DNA of 11,309 nucleotides. Origin: Stercoripulliclostridium_A sp045535235 (GTDB taxonomy: Bacteria > Bacillota > Clostridia > Christensenellales > DTU072). Made by a program: the position numbers and the translations under genes. Under the pieces are notes generated by a model that saw nothing but the letters and a program-made list of their open reading frames with translations, made no database searches and was not told where the DNA came from. The stretch spans positions 1-11,309 of the forward strand of contig JAZSLG010000042.1 in the NCBI GenBank assembly GCA_045535235.1, in the 5' to 3' direction. Below, piece by piece: positions 1 through 6,636 of the stretch (position 1 is the stretch's first letter; every line of letters begins with the position of its first letter).

Positions 1-1549
1 GCTCTACCATACCCTTGCCCAGTAGTAACGAGCGTGCATTGGAGCCAAGGAAGGCGCACCTTGCAATTTCCGTCGCGTTTGGAAGACTAACTTTTTCCAC
101 TCCGCTACCCTCGAATGCACGCTCACCAATATAGCGCGCGCCCGAAAGATTAATCTTGTTTAGGCTTTGGGTACCTCTTAAACATTCTCTTTCAAAGTGA
201 GTAAAACGCTCGGCACCTTCAACCTCTTTTAGCGAGGTTGCGTTGGATAAAAAGGAGCTTGGGAGGGTGTCTGCTCCCTCCGTTAAAAAGGTGAATTTTT
301 CTAGTCCCGAGCATCTTGAAAAGGCGTTTTCCGCTTTGGAAATATCTACTTTGCCAACCAGCGTAAAATCTTTTAGTCCCTTACTACCTTCCAAATATCC
401 GCGTTCCATTATGGTTCCGTCTTTGTCGGCAACAAGGTAGTTTGGGGTATCGTTATTAAAGTATAGGTACTCCAAACTTTCACAACAATCAAACATGCTA
501 CTTGGGAGTAAATATTGGGGAGAAGTAAATCTTACTCGTTTTAAGTTCTTGCAAAAAGCAAAGCAATATCTACCCAGACTACGTGAATCAACCGTTAAAT
601 CGGTTAAACTTTCGCACCCCCAAAAAACGGAGTCTAGTAGGTGGGTTGCGCCCACGTGAGATATCTCCAAACTCTTGCATTTCCTAAACGCGGAGTCGCC
701 GATAAGGTAAAGATTATTATCAAGGTTTATCTTTTTAAGGCGGTGTGAATTTCTAAAAGCATTGTCGCGAACGTGCGTTAAAGTTTTGGGTAAATTGACC
801 TCTTTTAATTTGAAGGAGTTGGTAAAAGCGCAAGCAGAAATTTCGCCAAGGGATAGTACTTCATTATATTGGCTATCGTCCTCTGCATTAACGCGGTAGT
901 TACTCTTTAGGGAGAGGTTAACCATGGTGTTATCCTTGCACTCGTCCAAAACGGCTAGGGAGGTAGAGCGAGAATAGGTGGAGCGTATAGTAAACAAATC
1001 TTCGCCCACGAGCTCCTGTATTTTTTCCACTTTGCGTTCGGTTGTGTCGCGCTCCGATAGATATAGTATCTTGTCCGAAAAGGCTTTTTCAAAAAGTGAA
1101 ATGGTGTAATCGCTAACCTTGTGACCCGCCTCAATCAAGTCTAGGAGCATACTGTGACCGCTGGAAACCGTTTTTCCGGGAAGAGGAATATTTATGGAGA
1201 AAAACTGTTTATCGTTTTCCAAAACGTACTCGATTTCCTTGTTGCAAGCAGGGGAGAGAATGGAGTTTTCACTAAGGTAAAAAATTATCCCTTTGCATTG
1301 GAATTTGGAAATATAGGTTTCGGCAATATTCTCCCAATTTTCCCCAATATGCATGTCGCTGTCGTACCAAATATTAATGCCCTTGTCTTCGAGGAGCAGT
1401 ATATCTTTAAGGACGGTTTTGTAGTCTTTGTGGGAGTAGGAAACAAAGTAGTAATCCTCTTTATGTGCGGTAGGTAGCACCTCTTTATTTAGCTCCAAAA
1501 AGGAGTTTGAAGAGGCGAGAGCAGATAATTTTTCATCCAAAGTCAGCAT
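1..1549 (-). CDS. TIR domain plus BspA-type leucine-rich-repeat protein (partial, C-terminus outside window)
   Basis: Reading the minus strand from the ATG at 1549 gives 516 codons with no stop up to the window edge, so the 3' end is missing. There is no signal peptide, so the protein is probably cytosolic. Residues about 31-125 form a TIR domain: box 1 reads YYFVSYSHKD, then the WYDSDMHIGENW loop, then SPACNKE, where E105 matches the catalytic glutamate of NAD-cleaving TIR domains. Residues about 125-240 are a linker. From about 245 on there are BspA-type (LRR_5) repeats with recurring 'AF..C..L..v.lp' units, for example DNAFRNSHRLKKINL and GERAFEGSGVEKVSL. A weak GAGG lies about 10 nt before the start. 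Known TIR proteins of bacteria degrade NAD in phage defence or act as effectors. An NLR-like sensor role here is inference. The domain calls are solid by motif; the function is not established. Confidence 0.88.
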   Translation of the reverse strand, partial: MLTLDEKLSALASSNSFLELNKEVLPTAHKEDYYFVSYSHKDYKTVLKDILLLEDKGINIWYDSDMHIGENWENIAETYISKFQCKGIIFYLSENSILSPACNKEIEYVLENDKQFFSINIPLPGKTVSSGHSMLLDLIEAGHKVSDYTISLFEKAFSDKILYLSERDTTERKVEKIQELVGEDLFTIRSTYSRSTSLAVLDECKDNTMVNLSLKSNYRVNAEDDSQYNEVLSLGEISACAFTNSFKLKEVNLPKTLTHVRDNAFRNSHRLKKINLDNNLYLIGDSAFRKCKSLEISHVGATHLLDSVFWGCESLTDLTVDSRSLGRYCFAFCKNLKRVRFTSPQYLLPSSMFDCCESLEYLYFNNDTPNYLVADKDGTIMERGYLEGSKGLKDFTLVGKVDISKAENAFSRCSGLEKFTFLTEGADTLPSSFLSNATSLKEVEGAERFTHFERECLRGTQSLNKINLSGARYIGERAFEGSGVEKVSLPNATEIARCAFLGSNARSLLLGKGMVE

Positions 1550-1580
1550 AGGAAAAAAACCTCGATTTATATTCCTAGTA

Positions 1581-1609
1581 ATTATATCACAAACGTAGGA
1601 CCGGTGCAA
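1581..1609 (-). promoter_or_regulatory. Sigma-A-type promoter of the TIR-LRR gene
   Basis: Read on the minus strand there is TTGCAC (1609-1604), a 17-nt spacer and a perfect TATAAT (1586-1581). Transcription would start near 1574, about 25 nt before the ATG at 1549. The short leader leaves little room for leader regulation. The divergent small genes begin at 1690, so the two transcription units share this 140-bp gap. I see no equally good promoter facing the other way. Confidence 0.75.
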
Positions 1610-1689
1610 TAGGGGTGGGAACAAACTTTAACGATAATAGTCACCAATTTTCAACTTGTCGAATATCTTATAAAAAGGAGAAATATAAT

Positions 1690-1947
1690 ATGGATATAAA
1701 CGAGTATATTAAGCGCAAAAACAAGGGCAAAAAGGAAAGGCTAACGCCGGAGGAAGCGGTGATGAAGTACTCCAAGATGGACGAAGCCAGCCTTATGCAA
1801 GAGTTATTTAAGACGGCGGAGGAAGGGCGCAGGAACGGCGAGTTAGACAATGGCGTACTGGACGGATTCATGGAAAAGATGGCGCCATTACTTTCCAAAG
1901 AGCAAGCGGAAAGAATGAAAGAACTAATAAACGGACTAAAAAGGTGA
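1690..1947 (+). CDS. Small helical protein of unknown function, 85 aa
   Basis: The ATG at 1690 is chosen over an upstream GTG at 1615 because AAGGAG (1675-1680) lies 9 nt before it. The product is charged and predicted mostly helical, with no signal peptide or membrane segment. Its second half (LSKEQAERMKELINGL) looks like a helical hairpin or protein-contact segment. The stop codon overlaps the region of the next start, so the two genes are probably co-translated and the products may act together. I do not recognise a family. Real coding is supported by the ribosome binding site, the tight coupling to the next gene, and an amino-acid composition typical of a soluble protein. Confidence 0.72.
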   Translation: MDINEYIKRKNKGKKERLTPEEAVMKYSKMDEASLMQELFKTAEEGRRNGELDNGVLDGFMEKMAPLLSKEQAERMKELINGLKR

Positions 1948-1949
1948 AT

Positions 1950-2288
1950 ATGGATTTATCTCAAATGTTGCCCCTTCTCATGATGCTAAACGGTGGGAAT
2001 AAGGCTAGTAACGGTGGGGGCGGAATGCCCGATATGGCAAGTCTATTAAATATGATGGGTGGCAAGAGTACACCCCCAAAAAGTGGGGGTGGAATGCCCG
2101 ATATGGCAACGCTATTGCAAATGATGTCGCTAATAAATAGCGGTGGGTTGGGTAACCAAAATGGCAACGGTGGAAGCACAAATACTAAAGAAAGCGCAAA
2201 ACCACTCAACCCTGATATGAGTCACGTTAACGGTATGCTCAGCCCGGAAATGCTAGCAATTTTATCAAATCTTGCTAGGGGAAAGTAA
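1950..2288 (+). CDS. Met/Gly-rich small protein with an internal duplication, 112 aa
   Basis: The start is taken as ATG 1950. A GTG at 1944 overlaps the previous stop (TGA 1945-1947) and would add two residues. AAAAGG at 1938-1943 serves as the ribosome binding site. The protein has a hydrophobic Met-rich start (MDLSQMLPLLMML). It then has two near-identical units, GGGMPDMASLLNMM (residues 23-36) and GGGMPDMATLLQMM (46-59), a Gly/Asn linker, and a C-terminal helix (LSPEMLAILSNLA). No signal peptide or clear membrane span is seen. The repeated amphipathic Met-rich helices joined by Gly linkers suggest a self-associating or scaffold-like protein. That is inference, and I do not recognise the family. 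It forms an operon with the 85-residue gene before it. Confidence 0.7.
   Translation: MDLSQMLPLLMMLNGGNKASNGGGGMPDMASLLNMMGGKSTPPKSGGGMPDMATLLQMMSLINSGGLGNQNGNGGSTNTKESAKPLNPDMSHVNGMLSPEMLAILSNLARGK
2014..2109 (+). repeat. Intragenic direct repeat with an embedded GC-rich hairpin
   Basis: A 27-nt unit occurs at 2014-2040 and again at 2083-2109 with one difference (C versus T), 69 nt apart and in frame. It codes for the duplicated GGGMPDMA segment. Just before and into the second unit, CACCCCC (2071-2077) and GGGGGTG (2085-2091) form a perfect 7-bp stem with a 7-nt loop. Confidence 0.85.
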
Positions 2289-2316
2289 TCATTTTCAAAA
2301 AGTAAGGAAGATTACT
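2284..2316. repeat. Inverted repeat across the end of the Met/Gly-rich gene
   Basis: AGTAATC (2284-2290, covering the TAA stop) is the exact complement of GATTACT (2310-2316), with a 19-nt loop. No strong T-run follows, only a pyrimidine-rich stretch, so it is at best a weak terminator or an mRNA 3'-end hairpin. Confidence 0.35.
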
Positions 2317-2356
2317 AAACCTATTTTCTATTCCATTATTCATTGGCAATCTCCTT

Positions 2357-2402
2357 ATACATAAAATGTATATTTTGTAACTCAATTATACATAAAATGT
2401 AT
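2357..2402. promoter_or_regulatory. Paired palindromic operators upstream of the Xre regulator
   Basis: The 15-bp perfect palindrome ATACAT-AAA-ATGTAT occurs at 2357-2371 and again at 2388-2402. The centres are 31 bp apart, close to three helical turns, so both sites face the same side of the DNA. They end 30 bp before the start of an Xre-family gene. A possible promoter (TTGTAA 2375-2380, TATGAT 2400-2405, 19-nt spacer) would overlap the second site. The natural reading is autorepression by the adjacent regulator with cooperative dimers. The palindromes are directly visible; the binding partner is inferred. Confidence 0.7.
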
Positions 2403-2432
2403 GATTAAGTCAATATATATTTGGTGGTACTC

Positions 2433-2645
2433 ATGTTAAAAGAAGAACTTGGTGCAAGATTAAAAGAGTGTAGAGTGGGACTGGGTTTAACGCAAAAGGA
2501 AATTGCGGATAAACTTGGCGTTGCTCAACCCGTCTATCAAAGGTTTGAAAAGGGTATTTTTGAGTGCAATTATGAACAATTAAAGCTTCTTTGTGAAATC
2601 TTTGACGTTAGCGCCGACTATTTGTTAGGGCTTGCGGATTATTAG
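2433..2645 (+). CDS. Xre/Cro-family HTH transcriptional regulator, 70 aa
   Basis: This is a stand-alone lambda-repressor-like helix-turn-helix (HTH_3) that fills almost the whole protein. The HTH core is LTQKEIADKLGV-AQPVYQRFEKG (residues about 19-41), followed by the usual C-terminal helix FDVSADYLLGL. ATG 2433 is preferred to an upstream TTG at 2421 because GGTGG (2423-2427) sits 5 nt before it and the family normally starts at this point. There is no sensor domain, so its DNA binding is probably controlled by concentration or by a partner. Two palindromes directly upstream are likely its operators. It is followed by a terminator and forms its own transcription unit. Single HTH proteins of this kind occur both in phage-derived islands and as ordinary housekeeping repressors; nothing else phage-like is near. 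Confidence 0.9.
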   Translation: MLKEELGARLKECRVGLGLTQKEIADKLGVAQPVYQRFEKGIFECNYEQLKLLCEIFDVSADYLLGLADY

Positions 2646-2660
2646 GATTTATTAAATGAT

Positions 2661-2688
2661 ACCTTGTTTAAGGTGATTTTTTATTTTT
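2661..2688 (+). terminator. Rho-independent terminator after the Xre gene
   Basis: ACCTT (2661-2665), a GTTT loop and AAGGT (2670-2674) form a short stem, followed by two T-runs separated by one A (2677-2689). The stem is only 5 bp, so efficiency may be modest. It separates the regulator from the promoter that begins at 2694. Confidence 0.65.
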
Positions 2689-2693
2689 TGGTA

Positions 2694-2722
2694 TTGACAT
2701 ACGCGCGCTTAAAGAGTATCAT
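2694..2722 (+). promoter_or_regulatory. Consensus sigma-A promoter of the MBG surface-protein operon
   Basis: A perfect TTGACA (2694-2699), a 17-nt spacer and TATCAT (2717-2722) predict strong constitutive initiation near 2729. This leaves a leader of about 105 nt before the ATG at 2834. Confidence 0.85.
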
Positions 2723-2770
2723 TATTTTAGGGATTGTTCTCGACAGTTAAATATTGCATCGACTATTATA

Positions 2771-2788
2771 TTGTACCCTAGGGGACAA
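2771..2788. promoter_or_regulatory. Imperfect palindrome in the leader of the surface-protein operon
   Basis: The two 9-nt halves TTGTACCCT and AGGGGACAA are complementary at eight of nine positions. The site lies about 45 nt downstream of the predicted transcription start and 45 nt before the start codon, where it could be an operator (roadblock) or an mRNA hairpin. No regulator can be assigned. Confidence 0.4.
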
Positions 2789-2833
2789 AATAAGTATCAA
2801 CTAGTTAAAACGTAGCCAAGAGAGGATTTACTT

Positions 2834-5569
2834 ATGCTAAAATTACGTCGAATTAACCTTACCATTATTTGCCTAATCGCTTTTGTCGTAGGCATTTTTT
2901 TATTTGTTTCTTTCTATAACCCCGTTATAGGAGCCAGTGCGGAAGAGAGTCATACTGCTTGTGAAGGATACTGTTTGGTATGCGATTTGGCGGGTAAAAT
3001 TAACGCTTTGCCTGCTTCCCATGAAATAACGGCTGATAATCTTGCTGAAACAATACAACAAATAAACGATATTGACCGCATCAAATTTAATTTAACAGAC
3101 GAGCAGTTTTACGAGTTGACTACTTTGGTTGAAACCCATGATGACGGTGTGGATAGTAACGTAATTACCCGTTATGCCTCTGCCGTTGATAAGGCACGAG
3201 AGCTTAGCGGTTCGGGTGTAAATTTAGTAATTGCAAAGTCTTTCTATTTAGAAAACGAAGTTTTGAGCGATACCTCTTCTGCCGAGGTTAGTTTTAGTGT
3301 TAAGAACGTTGCAAGCGGAGCCGTTACCGAGCTTAAGCTCTTCGATTTGAGTACTTCGACCAGTGCGCTTGGTGAAGAGTTTTACGGTTTGACTGCGGAG
3401 GGTTGGCGTTTTGGATACGTTCTTCCCAAAGGCGAGTACGTTATTGAGGAAACCAATCTTGATAAACCCATAACGATTAACGGCTCTAGTGATTATTATC
3501 ATTGCGTTAGCGTTACTGACGGTGTAAACGAAGTAGCGGGTAATAGCATAACGGTTACGCTGGGAGATGAGCCGGTTAGCGTACTTTTTAGCAATTCCAA
3601 GTGTGAAAACATTAACGGTGTACCAACCGAGGGTGAAAAGGAAAGTTATATTACCTATGACTGTAACGTTTGCGGTGAAGCCAGTGCAAAATATATTATT
3701 ATCGCACCCGAGGGCGCCGTTTATGACGGAGTAAGTACTTATACCGTATCTACTCGAACGGAAACTCTTGCCGATTTCCACTTTGAAACTGCCGATGGTG
3801 TAGCGGAGATTACCTATGAGTTTAGAAAGTACGACGTAGACTCTTGGACTAGCGTGGCGGAAAGCGAGACCTACAAGGCCGGACACTACAAAGCTACGTT
3901 GACGTTAAGTGGAGTTAGTACGTCGGTTGAGTACGAAGTAAATTATCCTGCCCCCAAAATTCTTTTCACCTCTGCTCCCGGCGGATTAACCTACGGCTCG
4001 GTTAGTGGAGATATTGGCGTTCTCATCAAAGAAGAAGAGGGCATGCGTTACGAATACCTATGGTATGATAACGAAAATAACGTAATAGAGGGTGAAACCA
4101 ATTATAAATATACTTTACCTACCGACCTTTCGGCGGGCGCGTATATTTATACTGTGGAGGTAAGATGCTACGATGCTCTTGATTCTTCCAGTGAGCCAAT
4201 GTATTCCAGCATATTCGAGTCTATTGCCGTTAACGTGGATAAGCGCTTGGCGATTGTGGTTGTAGACGACCAACAGTCGGAATATGGTGAAGATCAAGTA
4301 GCGTTAACGTCATCTATTAACGGTATTTCAAGCTATGATACGCCCGAGTCCGTGTACGAGTTATCTTGCGAGGTTGACAGTTACTCCACTCCCGGCAGTT
4401 ACGTAATTACTTCTACAATCATAAATGAAAACTACGATATTACGTTCTTTGCCGGCACCTATACGGTAAGTAAACGTTACTTGGATTTAAGCATTGCCGA
4501 TTTAACCTCGGAGTATGGCGAGGATCTATTGGATATAGATTACACCATCGACCATGGTACGATTGCAAACGGAGCTTCGGAAGAGGAAATATTTAACGTT
4601 TATTGCGATGCCGATCCATATATACCCGGTAGCTATGAAATTTACGTTGAATGTTTGGATGATAATTACGAAATTTTCTATGCGACCTCGTTTTATACTG
4701 TAAACACCAAAAAGGTAAGCGTAACCTTTGGCGATGATAGAGAATTTATATATAACGCATCCTATCAACATCCCTCCTACGTATGTAGCGACCCCGAGGC
4801 AGTTCCCGTTATACATTCGGCTAACAACGTTGGCACGCATACTGCAACGGTAGTGGGCTTTACCTCGGAAATTTACGAGTTGGAAGCTCCTGCTTCGGTT
4901 GAGTATGAAATATTACCCACGTCAATTACCATCAAAGCCGATGACCTTTCTAAGCAAGTAGGGGATATCGACCCCAAACTAACCTTCTCCATTACGGGTA
5001 TGGTTTATGGTAACTATGGCTTTAAGGATTTGGTTCTTTCTCGTGAAGAGGGCGAAGCTGTCGGCGACTACGAAATTTATATTACCGTTGACGAAAGCCA
5101 AAACGTAAACTATGACATTACTTTGGTTGGTGGCGTCTTTAAGATTTACAATTCTCTTGCCGGACTATCAGCCGAGTTTGATGAGTTAAAGGCAAACCTT
5201 GATGAAGCTCTTCAAAGTAAGGCAAGCACCGAGGAGTTGGAAAAGGCAATAAGCGACTTGGAAAAGGCTATTAAAAAGGCGGAAGAGGCGTTGGGTTACG
5301 CCGAGGCAGACGAAAAAGTAAAAAATGATTTGTTAACCCAAATTGAGGACGTCAAAGCTGAAATTCTTGACGCCGTTAAAAATATTGCCCGCGATGAAGT
5401 AGAGAAAGAGCTTGGTGCAAACCAAGGCGGTGAGGGAAATGATATTGTGGAAGCTCCCTCTAACGACTCTACCATGCTACTAATAACGGTAGCAAGCATG
5501 GGTGGTGTAACAGTAGTAATGCTAATATTCCTCATAGTACTATTTGCAAAACGCTTGGGTAAGAAATAA
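2834..5569 (+). CDS. Secreted membrane-anchored surface protein with Ig-like/MBG domains and coiled coil, 911 aa
   Basis: AGAGGA (2821-2826) lies 7 nt before the ATG. Residues 1-36 are a signal peptide or anchor (RR, then a hydrophobic core about 10-27, then GASA). Residues 41-105 hold a C-x3-C-x2-C cluster (43, 47, 50) and a helical segment. Residues about 148-255 resemble a SpaA/Cna-B-like beta-sandwich (KGEYVIEE, ending VTLGDEPVSVLFSNSK). A CxxC is at 277-280. Residues about 370-468 are Ig-like. From 470 on come tandem MBG-type beta domains (about 470-547, 548-624, 625-694, 695-772), the last being the clearest match (SITIKADDLSKQVGDIDPKLTFSI). A coiled coil follows (about 780-858), then an acidic linker, a membrane span (about 880-905) and a KRLGKK tail. 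No LPxTG sortase signal is seen. The likely role is adhesion or cell-surface architecture; the ligand is unknown. It is co-transcribed with the next gene. Confidence 0.88.
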   Translation: MLKLRRINLTIICLIAFVVGIFLFVSFYNPVIGASAEESHTACEGYCLVCDLAGKINALPASHEITADNLAETIQQINDIDRIKFNLTDEQFYELTTLVETHDDGVDSNVITRYASAVDKARELSGSGVNLVIAKSFYLENEVLSDTSSAEVSFSVKNVASGAVTELKLFDLSTSTSALGEEFYGLTAEGWRFGYVLPKGEYVIEETNLDKPITINGSSDYYHCVSVTDGVNEVAGNSITVTLGDEPVSVLFSNSKCENINGVPTEGEKESYITYDCNVCGEASAKYIIIAPEGAVYDGVSTYTVSTRTETLADFHFETADGVAEITYEFRKYDVDSWTSVAESETYKAGHYKATLTLSGVSTSVEYEVNYPAPKILFTSAPGGLTYGSVSGDIGVLIKEEEGMRYEYLWYDNENNVIEGETNYKYTLPTDLSAGAYIYTVEVRCYDALDSSSEPMYSSIFESIAVNVDKRLAIVVVDDQQSEYGEDQVALTSSINGISSYDTPESVYELSCEVDSYSTPGSYVITSTIINENYDITFFAGTYTVSKRYLDLSIADLTSEYGEDLLDIDYTIDHGTIANGASEEEIFNVYCDADPYIPGSYEIYVECLDDNYEIFYATSFYTVNTKKVSVTFGDDREFIYNASYQHPSYVCSDPEAVPVIHSANNVGTHTATVVGFTSEIYELEAPASVEYEILPTSITIKADDLSKQVGDIDPKLTFSITGMVYGNYGFKDLVLSREEGEAVGDYEIYITVDESQNVNYDITLVGGVFKIYNSLAGLSAEFDELKANLDEALQSKASTEELEKAISDLEKAIKKAEEALGYAEADEKVKNDLLTQIEDVKAEILDAVKNIARDEVEKELGANQGGEGNDIVEAPSNDSTMLLITVASMGGVTVVMLIFLIVLFAKRLGKK

Positions 5570-5581
5570 GGAGAGTAAATT

Positions 5582-6115
5582 ATGTGGGAAAAATTGACGT
5601 CGCTTTCAACCGGTGACCTCACAGTCATTGGAGTATGCATATTAGCCGTCAATCTACTGCTCGTTATACTCATAACCATAGCGGTAAACAAGAGGGCTAA
5701 AAAGCAATCGGCAGTAACCGAGCCTATTAGGAAAAAGGTGGCTAATAGTGGAGTCTACGTTTCGCCTACGCCACTTCGCGTAAACTCGCCCCTTAGTCTT
5801 AACGTTTTGGGAATACGCGAAAACCTGAGTCAAGAGTATCAATACGGAGTAAATTGGGCAACGAGTGCTATCCAACAAAGCTATAAAGGTAGCGTACCGC
5901 CCGTAAAAATAATGAACGCCATGCTGGATTTTGGAGATGGAGAGGAGGTAAAAACAGTATATGGAGAATATGATATTAACAGTTTTATCGACGGCAGTAC
6001 TTTCCGCGGAAAGTATTTTAGAGCAAGAAAGCTCAAACGAATAGAGAAACGTATACCTTTGGAAAACAAACACGCAAGTGTTGTACTAGGGACTATAGTA
6101 CCTAAACACCAGTAA
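5582..6115 (+). CDS. Single-pass membrane protein of unknown function, 177 aa
   Basis: AAGGAG (5568-5573) overlaps the previous stop codon, with an 8-nt spacing to ATG 5582, so this is the second gene of the surface-protein operon. Residues about 13-36 form one hydrophobic span, followed at once by NKRAKK, which predicts the N-terminus outside and the rest in the cytosol. The soluble part (37-177) starts with a flexible basic segment. It then has a compact region rich in beta and aromatic residues (YGVNWATSAIQ, LDFGDGEEVKTVYGEYDINSFIDG) and a basic stretch (RARKLKRIEKR). I recognise no family. Context suggests it partners the MBG surface protein in the membrane, perhaps on its cytosolic face; that is inference. 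The stop codon touches the first bases of the structured repeat that follows. Confidence 0.75.
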   Translation: MWEKLTSLSTGDLTVIGVCILAVNLLLVILITIAVNKRAKKQSAVTEPIRKKVANSGVYVSPTPLRVNSPLSLNVLGIRENLSQEYQYGVNWATSAIQQSYKGSVPPVKIMNAMLDFGDGEEVKTVYGEYDINSFIDGSTFRGKYFRARKLKRIEKRIPLENKHASVVLGTIVPKHQ

Positions 6116-6241
6116 AAACGCGTTTCTTTGGCGAACAGCTTTGAAAAATTAAAAGAAGCCGTCGGGGCGCAGTACGAGTAGTACAGCAACCCCTCGGCTT
6201 TTTTCTTTTCCTTCGCTCTTCATCCAAATAAACGCGTTTTT
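6114..6241 (+). repeat. Structured palindromic repeat, copy A
   Basis: The outer arms pair as follows: AAAAACGCG (6114-6122) with CGCGTTTTT (6233-6241), TTT (6123-6125) with AAA (6230-6232), TTTGG (6127-6131) with CCAAA (6224-6228), GAA (6133-6135) with TTC (6219-6221), and AGC (6137-6139) with GCT (6215-6217). Mismatches or small internal loops lie between these helices. Inside is a terminator hairpin with apical loop GAGTA. A related copy (B) ends the window, with compensating changes in the arms. The element begins on the stop codon of the 177-residue gene. Confidence 0.8.
6151..6205 (+). terminator. Rho-independent terminator inside repeat copy A
   Basis: The stem is AAGCCG (6156-6161) with CGGCTT (6195-6200), then a small internal loop, then GGGG (6164-6167) with CCCC (6190-6193), capped by GTAC-GAGTA-GTAC (6172-6184). 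Six Ts follow (6199-6204). It ends the surface-protein operon. Confidence 0.85.
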
Positions 6242-6259
6242 AGACCAAGTATGTTTTTT

Positions 6260-6290
6260 CGCGTTCTTCATCTAAACTAACGCGTTTTTA
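6260..6290 (+). repeat. Solo right arm of the structured repeat
   Basis: Positions 6262-6281 are identical over 20 nt to the right arm of copy B (11290-11309), and CGCGTTTTT follows as in copy A. It carries CTAAA, which fits a TTTAG-type left arm, so it is not the partner of copy A's left arm (TTTGG). No matching left arm lies nearby. It is probably the remnant of a second, tandem copy whose left part was lost; a T-run at 6254-6259 may be left from its terminator. Confidence 0.75.
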
Positions 6291-6326
6291 AGAGGCTAGT
6301 CAATGGTGAGAACAAATTAAACCTTT

Positions 6327-6368
6327 TCCTTGTGAACGTAGCAACGCGTAGTGAAGCCGTTCCGCGTT
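6327..6368 (+). repeat. Diverged copy of the TCCTTGTGA intergenic repeat
   Basis: It begins TCCTTGTGA and continues with GTAGC, GCG, TGAAG and TTC blocks in the same order and nearly the same spacing as the two identical units at 6502 and 6591. The bases between these blocks differ. No coding potential is seen. Confidence 0.55.
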
Positions 6369-6388
6369 CCTCGAACAATTCGCAGTTA

Positions 6389-6477
6389 CTTTGGTTAACC
6401 CAAAGACTACGTGGCTATCACCAAGTGTTGTGGTAACACAAGTTAATCGTTTTACTCATCAGGTTTGCTACGCAAAC
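6389..6477. repeat. Cluster of three small hairpins
   Basis: Within about 90 bp there are three perfect inverted repeats: CTTTGG-TTAAC-CCAAAG (6389-6405), TTGTG-GTAA-CACAA (6428-6441) and GTTTGC-TAC-GCAAAC (6463-6477). None has a T-run behind it, so they are not typical terminators. They may be part of a decayed repeat or of a structured transcript; no function is assigned. Confidence 0.5.
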
Positions 6478-6501
6478 TACTGCATTCCGCACTTAAAAAA
6501 A

Positions 6502-6636
6502 TCCTTGTGAGTGTAGCGTTAGCGAAATGAAGTCATTCTGCATTCTGAATTCTGAATTCTGCATTCTGAATTCTGCATTCATATGACTTTTCCTTGTGAG
6601 TGTAGCGTTAGCGAAATGAAGTCATTCTGCATTCTG
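6502..6636 (+). repeat. 46-bp perfect direct repeat, two units
   Basis: Positions 6502-6547 and 6591-6636 are identical, with starts 89 bp apart. Each unit starts TCCTTGTGAGTGTAGCG and runs into a block of 7-bp tandem repeats. They lie in noncoding DNA upstream of the regulator promoter. Confidence 0.9.

Noticed and set aside
243..440. Plus-strand open frame of 65 codons
   Set aside because: It is a shadow of the LRR-coding minus strand, with no ribosome binding site.
1154..1477. Plus-strand open frame of 107 codons
   Set aside because: It is antisense to the TIR domain-coding part, whose minus-strand frame is open for 516 codons with recognisable motifs.
1615..1689. Upstream GTG start for the 85-residue protein
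   Set aside because: No ribosome binding site precedes it, while ATG 1690 has AAGGAG at 9 nt.
3248..3886. Minus-strand open frame of 212 codons
   Set aside because: It lies wholly opposite the surface-protein gene, which has clear domains, a promoter and a ribosome binding site; the antisense product shows no family motif.
5654..6073. Minus-strand open frame of 139 codons opposite the 177-residue gene
   Set aside because: It has no ribosome binding site or recognisable domain and is opposite a gene with good operon context.
6114..6241. Integron attC site as an explanation for the imperfect palindrome
   Set aside because: The paired arms with bulges recall attC, but neither arm carries the RYYYAAC/GTTRRRY core sites and no integrase is in the window.
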